DNA of 64,000 nt from Lactarius indigo (taxonomy: Eukaryota; Basidiomycota; Agaricomycetes; Russulales; Russulaceae): the NCBI GenBank assembly GCA_025766275.1, contig JAFKAC010000002.1, positions 2,976,001-3,040,000 of the forward strand. The letters run 5' to 3'. The position numbers were made by a program, and so were the translations under genes. The notes beneath the pieces are model-generated. The model was not told the DNA's origin and searched no databases. It worked only from the letters and a program-made list of their open reading frames with translations. Below are positions 45,852 to 56,021 of the stretch, piece after piece (position 1 is the stretch's first letter; each line of letters begins with the position of its first letter).

Positions 45852-47531
45852 GTGGCTCTCACCAGCCGAAGCCGAACCAAGTTTGTCCAGGAATACCTGG
45901 AACGACACACTGATGACGACCTCCGATCCTCGATCAAAGGAACGGCCACTTGAAGGAACACTCCCCACGATACAGGCTACTACGTCTTCAACCCTGACAA
46001 AAACACCTACGAACCCATCGAATACATCAAAGACCAACATGTCTGGGCCTACGTCGCCTATTCAGATAAAAAGAACTCTTGGTATTCAATCAAACCAGTG
46101 CCCGCATCCCTTGGGCTCGGACCAGGAAAAACCCGAATACAAGGCATCGACGTTGACTCTGACGTCGCAGAACCCGACTCAGACAGCGAAAACCCAGACC
46201 CCACTCTCACACCTACTATCACCAGAACCGTCGACTTCGCATCGTATGCCGACATGTCCACCACCCAATCCCAACTCGCAACCACCCTCACCCAGTCAGG
46301 AAGCAGCCAACCCAGTGGAGGAGCGTCCTCCTCTGTGGCTGCTCCAAGCGGTGGAGGACATCCTGTGGGAGGAGGTGCACCAGCAGGTGGAAGCAGCCCT
46401 CCGGGAGGCTCAGCAAGCCATCATGGAGGCGGTGCGCCTGGAGGTGGAGGCGGTGCGTCTGGAGGTGGAGGCGGTGCGCCTGGAGGTGGAGGTGGCGCAC
46501 CTGGAGGTGGAGGCGCAGCTGCAGGAGGAGGGGCAGCCCTGGGCCTCCTTAACGGAAGACTCGGAGGAAACGCCCCGCCGGAGTTTACAGGAGATCGGGA
46601 ATCAAGTCGGGCGTTTCTCAACGCCTTCTCCCTCTATCGAGGAATGAACCCCACCGTGCAACAACTGGTGGTCCCATACTCCCGTGCGATGACTCTCCTC
46701 TCCTACATCCGAGGTCCCCTTGTGGACGATTGGGTCGAAGAACAAATTCAGTGGCTTGTCGCTCAGCTAGTAGCAGGAGTGGCCCTAAACGAAGAAAACC
46801 TTTGGGACACCATTGAAGCACGATTTATTCAGGCCTATACTGATACCACACAACAACAAAAGGCCCGGCACTCCATCCAAACTCTCAGAATGGAGAAAGA
46901 AGATATAGACACCTACATTGCAAAATTCTCAAACCTCGCCAACAAAGCAGGATACAACAAAGACGAAGCCACCACGCTGGAAATTTTCCAGAAAGGACTC
47001 CCTAACGCCCTTGTCATAAACGCAATCAAATTCCATCACCCAATCACATGGGATGACTGGAAGGCAGCCGTAACACTGCAACAAGCCGAATACCTCCTTC
47101 TGAAGGACAAACTCACGAAAGGAGGGAACAATAAACGAGGGGGAGCATCCTGCGACCAGTGGTTGTCGGCGTTGAACAAGAGCCGAGATCCCAATGCGAT
47201 GGATGTTAGCCGCACAAGAGCTAGAGCCGCCTTAACAGACACCGAGAAGCTGCAGCTACAGAAAGAAGGAAGATGCTTCCGTTGCCGAGGCCAAGGGCAT
47301 ATTTCCCGCAACTGCCCTCAAAAGTCTACCACCATCAAAGCAATGGAAACCACAACTCCTGCAACCAGTACCCCTACAACCGCCACCATCTCCATGACCA
47401 CATCACGTCCCCTTTCTAACGAAGAACAAGTGGACGCCCAGGTAGCAGCACTACTCGCGCAAACCCCAGAAGTACGAGAATTGATGGTGGACAAATTATT
47501 TGGCCAGAAAAAGGATTTTCTGAACGCTTGA
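45852..47531 (+). pseudogene. Gy2 copy G gag
   Basis: It begins at GTG 45852 in a strong context (CACCGTGGC). A TGA at 45951 replaces the Trp codon seen in other copies. After that the frame is open to 47531. Gly-rich 21-bp repeat at 46430-46520 (APGGGGG units), capsid-like region, CCHC (CFRCRGQGHISRNC) near 47276. Shift heptamer GGATTTT at 47513-47519. A second frame (+1) is open across 45883-46647; see findings. Confidence 0.88.
47513..47519 (+). promoter_or_regulatory. -1 frameshift heptamer GGATTTT of copy G
   Basis: Reads G GAT TTT in the gag frame; shifting back gives the pol frame, which lacks an ATG. The same heptamer is at 37409-37415 (D) and, reversed, 53769-53775 (H). GGATTTT is the known shift site of red clover necrotic mosaic virus. 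Confidence 0.7.
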
Positions 47532-48104
47532 ACCCGGCGGCCTGGGCTAGAGCATTAAAACTTAGCGTGTACAATAGCAGATTCCGATCCATGCGAATTC
47601 CAGTTCTTTTCAAATCTGCTCACACGACGGCCGAACGAAATGTCCTCATCGACTCTGGTGCAACCGACAATTTTATAAGCGCAAACCTCCTGAAACGATT
47701 AAAGATAGCTTGGCTAGCTACCGAACGACCCATCAAGATATGGAATGTGGATGGAACCCACAATCAAGGAGGGGAAATCACTTCCTTCACCGACCTCACA
47801 GTCAAAACGGGAGGAAAGACCCAACACCTAAGGTTCCTTATCACTGACCTAGGAAATGATGAAGTCATACTCGGATACCCCTGGTTCACAGCCTTCGAAC
47901 CAAAGTTCCACTGGCGGGACGCCACCCTCGATGAAGAGTTCCAACCGGTTGTAATCACCAGCCTGAATTTGTCAGACGAAGCCATGCCTATGGAAGCTAC
48001 CATTAAGGCATTGGAGACGTATCAACTTGATGAACTGGCCTGGGAACAACTAGAAGGAGAAGGAGTGCCATCCATCCGATTGCGAAAAATGACGACAGCC
48101 TCAG
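47520..48104 (+). pseudogene. Copy G protease, left part of pol
   Basis: Retropepsin with LIDSGATDNFIS is intact, followed by a linker up to the H insertion, which interrupts the codon after Thr-Ala-Ser. The frame resumes correctly at 56022. Confidence 0.9.
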
Positions 48105-48686
48105 TGTAACACCACTACAGGGGCGTTGGGTACGACCTGTACCAAGTCAGTCAAATAAACGGTAGTCCAAGCTCGGAGGCTTGACTTCAGATGTAGTGAT
48201 GCACAAGAGTCACAAGGGTGTATGCCACTTGGACTATAGAGGATGGCTAAGACGCGAAGGCCTAGCAAAGGTCGAGGATCAAGAGACTCTGCGTCGAGTG
48301 TAGTTATTACACAAGAAGTCTAGTCTACCGTACAAGCTAGGTAGTGCTAGGCTTAAATACCCGTCGTATCGTACTGGACAGAAAGGGGAATAACGCCGTT
48401 CCCTATTGGAGAACAAAGGTAAGTCATACTGGGAATAAAAGGATGTCTGGATCAAGGACAAAGGAGAATCACGCGGGCTCGCGTGTGGTCAGGGAGTGAA
48501 CGGAAACTAGCACATGTCGAGCTTTATCGAAAGATAACGACGATAAGCAAAGCGCGTGATAGGAACCGGGTAAACGTATCGTCCGCGTAGTCATACAGGG
48601 CTCGTAACGTGGGGAAGGGATGGAATGGGAAAAAGGAAAGAACGAGTCCGAAGAATGGAACAAGGTAGGAGTAGAAAATCGTAACA
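48105..48686 (-). repeat. 3' LTR of copy H
   Basis: TGTAACACC to ATCGTAACA in plus view, followed by the reversed polypurine tract TTACCCCCC at 48687. Confidence 0.92.
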
Positions 48687-48720
48687 TTACCCCCCATTCA
48701 GGCTTGAAGACGCCTTGACT

Positions 48721-50175
48721 TCAACATTCCGGGTCAACAAGGTCGTAGATGTCGGCGTCCAAGTCATTCTCCGGCCAGGGAGAGACGTCGAGCCGACAGT
48801 AGTGTGTTTTGAGAAAGAGGAAAGGCCCACGCTTGCCACATTTGCGGCACATTTCGTACTGCGGACATCGGATCTCGTCGTGGTTGGTGTTAGTACGAAA
48901 ACAGCGCCCACACCACCTTTCTTGGGTCTGGGCCACAATTGTCAGTGGTTCAGGGACCGTAAAAGAAGTAGTAGCTTCCATAGCCACGGCCTGTCATATA
49001 CGTTCATTGGCCTGGTGGGTCGTGATCACTTCCTCGACCATACCCGCTCGTCGAAAGATGCATTGGTAAGACTGATGCTCTTGACTCTGGCAGTGACGAC
49101 AGGCTGGTCGTGGCCGAGTGGGGCAGTCGTGCACGAGGTGGTGGGGGCTGTTGCAATGATAGCAACATCGCCAATGAGGTTTGTCGGCGAGGCGAGGGAA
49201 TTCTAGTGGTCCCCCGCGTCATGGGGAGAATGGGATGGCGTAACGAGAGTGGCGGAGGGGTGCGGGTAGGGCCATCATGCGCGCATATTCATTACCAATG
49301 GTAGCCAACGCTCCTGCATATTGGAGTCCGCCTTTTAGGTGCTGGCTAACATTAGGTCTACCGTAAGTTGCTCCGACCGTAACTTGCGTGCGTCTTCTTC
49401 TAGCTTCTTGCACTTCTCGTCAATTTCTTTGAGTGCTAAGAGTCCCGTCCACAGCCTAGTGATCTCGGCGGTGAGTCGTGGTGAGTTCAGCTCGATAAGA
49501 GTTTCATCTAAAGCACAAGCGCGGATGTCGTGGGGGTCGAAGAACTGCAGTTGTTCTGCCGTGAAGGGGGGTGCCAAGACATTCGGCCTGAGTGACTGAG
49601 AGGTAGACTTCCTCTCCATAGTGGGGTTGCCCGACGCCCATTGTCCCCACTACCTCGGTGAACCCCTTACGATAGTAGATATACTTCACAGGGTTGGATC
49701 CACTGTCTGGTAGTAGGATCTGTAATGGGTAGTACTTGGGGGTCCCATGGGGTGTTCGGGAAGAATGGGGCGCCAGGGTCGTCTGTGTCGTTGGGGGGGA
49801 GATCGGGTCAGGTCATAGTCAATGGGGGTGTGGACGCAGACTGGGGTGAACGGTTCCAATGGTGGGGGTGGTGTGGATGATGGGGAGGATGGTGGCGATT
49901 GAGGTTGTGGTTCGGGTGGAGGAGTTGATTGTGGTTGAGGAGGGGGCGTTGGGGAGTATTGCCCTTCTTCGGGTGTCGACGGGGTGAGCTCCCCAGGCTC
50001 TCGTTCGATGGGAATAGGGGTGGTGATAGTGACTTGTTGGGGGGTCGGCGGAGGTGATAGTCGGGGAATATCGGAGAGGTCGATGGTGACAATCCCTCGT
50101 TCGAGGGCGGCTTCGAGTTGGGGGTTGCTGAGGACGTGGACGAGGGTGGTGTCGGATACTGGAGTGTCAGGTCAT
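48721..50175 (-). pseudogene. Copy H ORF3, decayed
   Basis: Counterpart of 59025-60488. Recognisable parts are the Pro-rich N-terminus, FTAEQLQFFDPHDIRACALD (49500s), the zinc-knuckle region and the Cys-rich C-terminus (WCGRCFR, MCRKCGKRGPFLFLKTHYC near 48800-48900). Frames change several times and the start region contains a TGA. Confidence 0.82.
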
Positions 50176-50217
50176 TGTTGGGCTGAGGGGGTGTGGGGAA
50201 TGTGACTGAGGGTATTC

Positions 50218-53200
50218 TTATATCGTTCGTCCAGCCCCTTTGGCGGTTGGATATTGTTGGTAGAAGTCTTTGATGACATCTGCGGCGTGGGTCATATTTG
50301 TTGCAGGGTTCCCAAGTGCTATCGCTTAGGTGGGAACCCCTTCCACTTTACTAGGTAGTGGAGTTTACTGCCCTCTTCCTCGTTCCTGGGCGTCTTTCGA
50401 TTCGCTCCACTTTGTACTCCTCTTCTCCTTCGATAAGGTCTGGTGGAGGTCAGGTATAGTTTGTGCCATGTATCTCCGTTTCCTTATATGGCAGTTAGAA
50501 GGTTCGCATGGAATACTGGATGTATCTTCCATGATGCCAGAAGTTCTAACTCGTACTGAGACGTCTGATAAGGACCTTGGAAATTTTGAAGGGTCCGTAT
50601 CGTTTCGGAGCTAGTTTGCTCATGGGGTAGAAGGTACGGAGATTGGTTCCTTCTAACCATACTTGGTCTCCTTGTTGATAAGGTGTGAATCCTGTCTTCC
50701 CTCGTTGGGCCATAAGGAGTTGCGCAGTGTTTGATAGCTGTCCTGCACATGTTGTCGGAGTATCAGTAACTCCTCTAATCTCTGATCCACCACAGGATTG
50801 TTTGACGGTTTGGGTGTCCATGTGGTTCGCGGTTCCCATCCCATGATGAGTGAAAACGGGGAATGTTTGGTGGTGGCATTCTTCCAGGAATTGTGAGCGA
50901 ATTGTGCCATGGGTAGTAGTTCTGCCCAATTGTCCTGTTGTACTGTTACACCAATGCCGTAGGTATTGTTCTAGCCATTGGTTGGTGCGTTCAGATTGTC
51001 CATCTGTTTGGGGATGATACGCCAACGACACATTTTGTTGTATTCCCAACGTTTTGCATAGTTGTCTCATGAATGTAGACGCGAATCTTGGATCCCGATC
51101 CGATATGATCCTTCGGGGTAAGCCATAATGGGGGTAAACATGTCGGAGGTAGAGTTTTGCCACTCCTTCTGACGTTATGGTTTCGTTACACGGTATAAAT
51201 ATTGCCGCTTTTGAGCAATCGTGATCCGTGACGGTGAGAATCGAGTCGAACCCCTTTGATATCGGGAGTTTGACTATGAAGTCCATGGCTACCACCTCAA
51301 ATGGTTCGGCTGATGGTTCGGTGGTGATGGGAAATAAATGGGGTTTCTGTTGGTGGTGATTGATTTTGTTGCTTTGGCACATTGCGCATCCCTTGACGTA
51401 GGCTTCCACGTCTTTGCGCATGTTGGGCCACCAGAAGTCGCGTTGTAATAAGTCAAGGGTGTTTGCAATTCCTGGGTGTCCTGCACTTGGGGTATCGTGG
51501 AAAAAGGTAATCACCCCCCTCTTAAGTTCGTTGTTTCCCACAACAACGAGGGCGTCGCCCTTCCACCACAACCCATCGTGTTTCTTGAGGTTGTGTGGTT
51601 CTATCCATGGGAGGAGCGTTGCTTCATCCATGTTTTGTGCGATTTGAGTCCATATGTCCATGTCATGCATGGATGTTTGGGTTACTTTGAGGAATACTTC
51701 ATCTGGAAGTACTGTAACGTGATCGTTGTCGCCGGTGCCGTCGTTGTAGTCGGGTCTTCGTGATAAAGAATCTGCTTGTGTGTTTTTTGTACCGGGGATG
51801 TGCTTGAGTATGAAGTTGTATTCTGACAGTTCTTGGAATTCCTGTGCTACCCGTCGGTTGATTTTTCTGGGTTCCTTCCAATACTGCAGGTTGGCGTGGT
51901 CTGTGTGGATTGTTATCAAATGGGGGGATCCCACAAGGTATGTGCGCCAAGTGCGTAGCGCTTTGACAATCGCGAGCAGTTCCCTATCATAGATGTCGTA
52001 ATTGCGTTCTGCTTCTGATAGTGATTCGGAGTAGAATGCAACCGGGTGTGTCTTGTTGTCCTCTCCTTTTGGTTTAGGACCGCTCCTAGGGCGTAACTTG
52101 AGGCATCGACTTCGATTTCGAAGGGTTGATCCAATTTTGGAAACAGAAGTACAGGTTTGGCGCTAATCTGTTCCTTGATAGTGTCAAATGCCTTTTGTCT
52201 GGCTTCTGTCCATTCCCATGGGGTGTCCTTTTTCGTGAGGTCGTGGAGCGGTCTTGCCATGGTTGAGAATCCCCTTATGAATCGTCAATAGAAATTGCAG
52301 AATCCTAAGAAGGCCTGTACTTCTTTTAGTGATTTCGGTGCCTTCCAGTCGCGTACTCCTTGAACCTTGACTGGGTCCATTCGGAGTCGTCCATGTCCGA
52401 TGATGAGTCTCAAGTATTCCACCTCGTAAACTTCGAACACACATTTTTCAGGCTTAATGTACAGGTCGTGTTCGTTACAGAGGTCGAGGACTTGATGCAG
52501 CACTTGTCTGTGATGGGCGAGATCGTCCGCGGTTGCAATCAGGATGTCATCCATATAAACAATGACCTCTCCCGTTAATACTAGCTCCCGGAAGATGGTG
52601 TCCATCATCGTTTGGAAGGTACTGGGGGAATTGGTAAGGCCGAAGAACATGACTCGTGGTTCGAATAATCCCTGATTTGTTTTGAACACCGCCTTCCATT
52701 CGTCCCCTTGTTTGATTCGGACGTTATTGTATCCCCAACGGATATCGAGCTTCGAGTAGAGTCGCGCTTCTCGAATCTTATCGATTAATTCGGGGATTAG
52801 GGGAAGTGGGTAATGATTTTTTATAGTAAGCTCATTGAGGCAGCGATAATCCTGTACAGGGCGCAGTTTTCCGTCCTTCTTCTTGATAAAGAAGAAGGGG
52901 GAGGCGTAAGGGGATTTCGATGGTTGGATGTATTTTTTATCCAGATGTTCGGTTATGAACTCTGTTAGTTTCCCCATTTCCGGGACTGTAAGTGGGTACA
53001 CTTTACAATCCATCGTTTCTGGAGCGTTCGGGACTAAATCAATGGCATGGTCCCATGGTCGTGATGGGGGAAAGCGTTGGGACGCTTCTTTGCTGAAGAC
53101 CTTCTGATGTCTGCGGTATTCCTCCGGGACCATTTCTTCGAAGGTCTTCTGGGGTTTTTTGGCTGCTTCTTGTTGCACAAGTTCGGACGCTGTGGTTGTT

Positions 53201-53768
53201 TTCCGCAGTCTGATATGAGGAATTGCTTCGCTTTCCAGTTGTTCCCAGGCTGATTCATCCAGTTGATACGTCTCCAATGCCTTAATAGTTGCTTCTACAG
53301 GCATGGCTTCGTCAGATAAATTTAGGCTGGTGATGACTACTGGTTGGAATTCTTCATCAAGTGTGGCGTCCCGCCAATGGAATTTGGGTTCAAAGGCCGT
53401 AAACCAGGGGTATCCCAGTATAACTTCGTCGTTCCCTAAGTCAGTAATGAGGAATCGAAGATTTTGAGTTTTCCCCCCTGTTTTGACAGTAAGATCGGTG
53501 AAGGATGTGATTTCCCCTCCTTGGTTGTGGGTTCCATCTACGTTCCATATTTTGATGGGGCGTTCGGTGGCTAACCAGGTGATTTTAAGCCGTTTCAGGA
53601 GGTTTGCGCTTATGAAGTTGTCGGTTGCTCCTGAATCTATGAGGACGTTTCGTTCGGCCGTTGCGTGAGCAGATTTGAAAAGTACTGGAATTCGCATAGA
53701 TCGAAACCTGCTATTGTACACGCTAAGTTTTAATGCTCTAGCCCAGGCCGCCGGGTTCAAGCGTTCAG
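50218..53768 (-). pseudogene. Copy H pol
   Basis: Protease (LIDSGATDNFIS), RT with YMDDILIATA near 52550, and TGA at 52285 where copy G has an amino acid. One-base indels near 52070, 50940 and 50560 then split RNase H and integrase. The integrase zinc region (CAMCQSNK) and core (MDFIVKLPIS, ERTNQWLEQ) are present, followed by a damaged chromodomain and a TAA at 50218. Entered by the GGATTTT shift at 53769-53775. Confidence 0.9.
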
Positions 53769-55421
53769 AAAATCCTTCTTTTGTCCAAAGAGTTTGTCCA
53801 CCATCAGCTCTCGTACTTCGGGGGTTTGGGCAAATAGGGCCGCTACTTGGGCATCAGCTTGTTCTTCATTTGAGAGGGGGCGTGATGCGGTCATGGAGAT
53901 GGTGGCGGTGGTTGGAGTGGGGTCGTTGGTGCTCACAGCTTTTGCTGTGGTCACCGGTTTCTGAGGGCAGAACCTAGAGATATGCCCTTGTCCGTGGCAT
54001 CGGAAGCATCTTCCTTCTTTTTGGAGTTGCTTCTTTTCGTCATCTGTCATTGCTGCCCTGGCACGAGTGCGGCTAACATCCATTGCATTTGGGTCCCTGG
54101 TTTTGTTAAGGGCGGTTAACCATTGGTCGCGAGAGGCCCCTCCCTTTTTGTCTGTTCTTCCTTTGGTGAGTCTGTCTTTAAGCAGAAGGTATTCTGCTTG
54201 TTGGAGTGTGACTGCTGTTTTCCAATCGTCCCAGTCTACGGGGTGATGGAATTTGATTGCGTTTATGACCAACGCGTTCGGGAGTCCTTTCTGGAAGATT
54301 TCCAGGGTTGTTGCTTCGTCCTTGTTGTATCCTGCCTTGTTTGCCAGGTTGGAGAATTTGGCTATGTATGTGTCGATGTCTTCCTTGTCCATTCGTAAAT
54401 TTTGAATGGCGTGGCGAGCCTTCTGCTGTTGCGTGGTGTCTGTATAGGCCTGGATGAACCTCGTTTCGATAGTATTCCACAGGTTTTCGGCGTTCATGGC
54501 CACTCCTCCCGCTAGTTGGTCGGCTAACCATTGTATTTGTTCTTCGACCCAGTCATCCACCAACGGCCCTCGAATGTATGAGAGAAGGGTCATGGCGCGG
54601 GAGTAGGGGAGGGTCAATTGTTGGACGTTTGGGTTCATTCCATGGTAGAGCGTGAAAGCGTTGAGGAAAGCTCTGCTGGCTTCCCGGTCCCCAGTAAATT
54701 CTGGCGGGGGGTTTCCCCCAAGTCGTCTGTTTGGTGGGGGAGGTCCTCCGGCAGCGGGGCCTGCTGCTGCTCCGCCACCTCCACCTCCAGGGGCACCGCC
54801 TCCGCCTCCAGGCGCACCACCTCCACCTCCAGGCGCACCGCCTCCACCTCCAGGTGCACCGCCTCCATGATGACTTCCTGCGCCTCCCGTAGTGCCTCCT
54901 CCGCCTGTCGGCATACTTCCTCCCATAGAATGTCCTCCACCGCCTGTAGGATTCGCCGTCGAGGAACCTGCAGCTGGTTGCGAGGCAGTGAGGGTGGTGG
55001 AGAGTTGGGTGGCGGACATGTTGGCATACGATGCGAAATCTACTGGTCTTTGAATGGTGGGTGTAAGTGTTGGGTTGTCTAAGTCGGGTTCGGAAGATGG
55101 TTCTTTGATATCGGAATCAGCCTCGATGGCGCTGATTTGTCCTTTTCCTGGTCCAAGGCCTAGGTGTGCGGGGACGGGTTTGTAGGAATACCAGGAGTGT
55201 TTTGAGTCAGAGTAGGCGACGTAGGCCCAAATGTGTTGATCTTCGATATATTCGATTGGTTTGTATGTGAGTTTGTCGGGATCGTAGACGTAGTACCCTT
55301 CGTCGTGTGGAGTATTCCTCCAAAGAGCGGTGCCTTTGATAGAAGGTCTTAGGTCGTCGTAAGGATGCCGCTCCAGGTACTCTTTGACGAACTGTGTTCG
55401 GCTTCGGCTGGTGAGAGCCAC
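53757..55421 (-). CDS. Copy H gag, intact frame
   Basis: 554 codons from GTG 55421 (ALTSRSRTQFVKEYLERHP) to TGA 53757. Acidic N-terminal region, Gly-rich repeat at 54720-54960, capsid-like region (REASRAFLNAFTLYHGMNPN; IDTYIAKFSNLANKAGYNKD), CCHC (CFRCHGQGHISRFC) near 53990-54010. No ATG precedes the homologous start. This is the best preserved Gy2 gag, and its full homology back to GTG supports non-AUG initiation. Confidence 0.88.
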   Translation of the reverse strand: MALTSRSRTQFVKEYLERHPYDDLRPSIKGTALWRNTPHDEGYYVYDPDKLTYKPIEYIEDQHIWAYVAYSDSKHSWYSYKPVPAHLGLGPGKGQISAIEADSDIKEPSSEPDLDNPTLTPTIQRPVDFASYANMSATQLSTTLTASQPAAGSSTANPTGGGGHSMGGSMPTGGGGTTGGAGSHHGGGAPGGGGGAPGGGGGAPGGGGGAPGGGGGGAAAGPAAGGPPPPNRRLGGNPPPEFTGDREASRAFLNAFTLYHGMNPNVQQLTLPYSRAMTLLSYIRGPLVDDWVEEQIQWLADQLAGGVAMNAENLWNTIETRFIQAYTDTTQQQKARHAIQNLRMDKEDIDTYIAKFSNLANKAGYNKDEATTLEIFQKGLPNALVINAIKFHHPVDWDDWKTAVTLQQAEYLLLKDRLTKGRTDKKGGASRDQWLTALNKTRDPNAMDVSRTRARAAMTDDEKKQLQKEGRCFRCHGQGHISRFCPQKPVTTAKAVSTNDPTPTTATISMTASRPLSNEEQADAQVAALFAQTPEVRELMVDKLFGQKKDFLNA

Positions 55422-55426
55422 TGTGG

Positions 55427-55437
55427 AGACTAGACTT
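55427..55437 (-). promoter_or_regulatory. Self-priming site of copy H
   Basis: Minus-strand AAGTCTAGTCT next to the 5' LTR, complementary to the LTR copy that appears as AAGTCTAGTCT on the plus strand at 55651-55661. Confidence 0.75.
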
Positions 55438-55439
55438 AA

Positions 55440-56021
55440 TGTAACGCCACTACAGGGGCGTTAGGTACGACCTGTACCAAGTCAGTCAGATAAACGGTAG
55501 TCCAAGCTTGGAGGCTCGACTTCAGATGTAATGATGCACAAGAGTCACAAGGGCGTATACCACTTGGACTGTAGAGGATGGCTAAGACGCGAAGGCCTAG
55601 CAAAGGTCGAGGGTCAAGAGACTCTGTGTCGAGTGTAGTTATTACACAAGAAGTCTAGTCTACCGTACAAGCTAGGTAGTGCTAGACTTAAATACCCGTC
55701 GTATCGTACTGGACAAAAAGGGGAACGACGCCGTTCCCTATTGGGGAACAAAGGTAGGCCATACTGGGAATAAAAGGATGTCTGGATCGAGGACAAAGGA
55801 GAATCACGTGGACTCGCGCGTGGTCAGGAAGTGAACGGAAACTAGCACATGTCGAGCCTTATCGAAAGATAACGATGATAAGCAAAGCGCGTGATAGGAA
55901 CCGGGTAAACATATCGTCCGCGTAGTCATACAGGGCTCGTAACGTGGGGAAGGGATGGAATGGGAAAAAGGAAAGAACGAGTCCGAAGAATGGAACAAGG
56001 TAGGAGTAGAAAATTGTAACA
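55440..56021 (-). repeat. 5' LTR of copy H
   Basis: 582 bp, TGTAACGCC to ATTGTAACA in plus view; partner of 48105-48686, with CpG and some non-CpG differences. Confidence 0.92.

Larger units (their letters stand above)
48105..56021 (-). mobile_element. Gy2 chromovirus copy H
   Basis: 7917 bp, equal 582-bp LTRs, duplication CTCAG (48100-48104 and 56022-56026). It is inserted in opposite orientation into a copy of its own family. Gag is open; pol and ORF3 carry a stop and several one-base indels. It is the innermost layer of the nest. Confidence 0.95.

Noticed and set aside
46430..46520. Gly-rich 21-bp repeat as a CRISPR-like array
   Set aside because: It is an in-frame coding minisatellite without spacers, in a eukaryotic genome.
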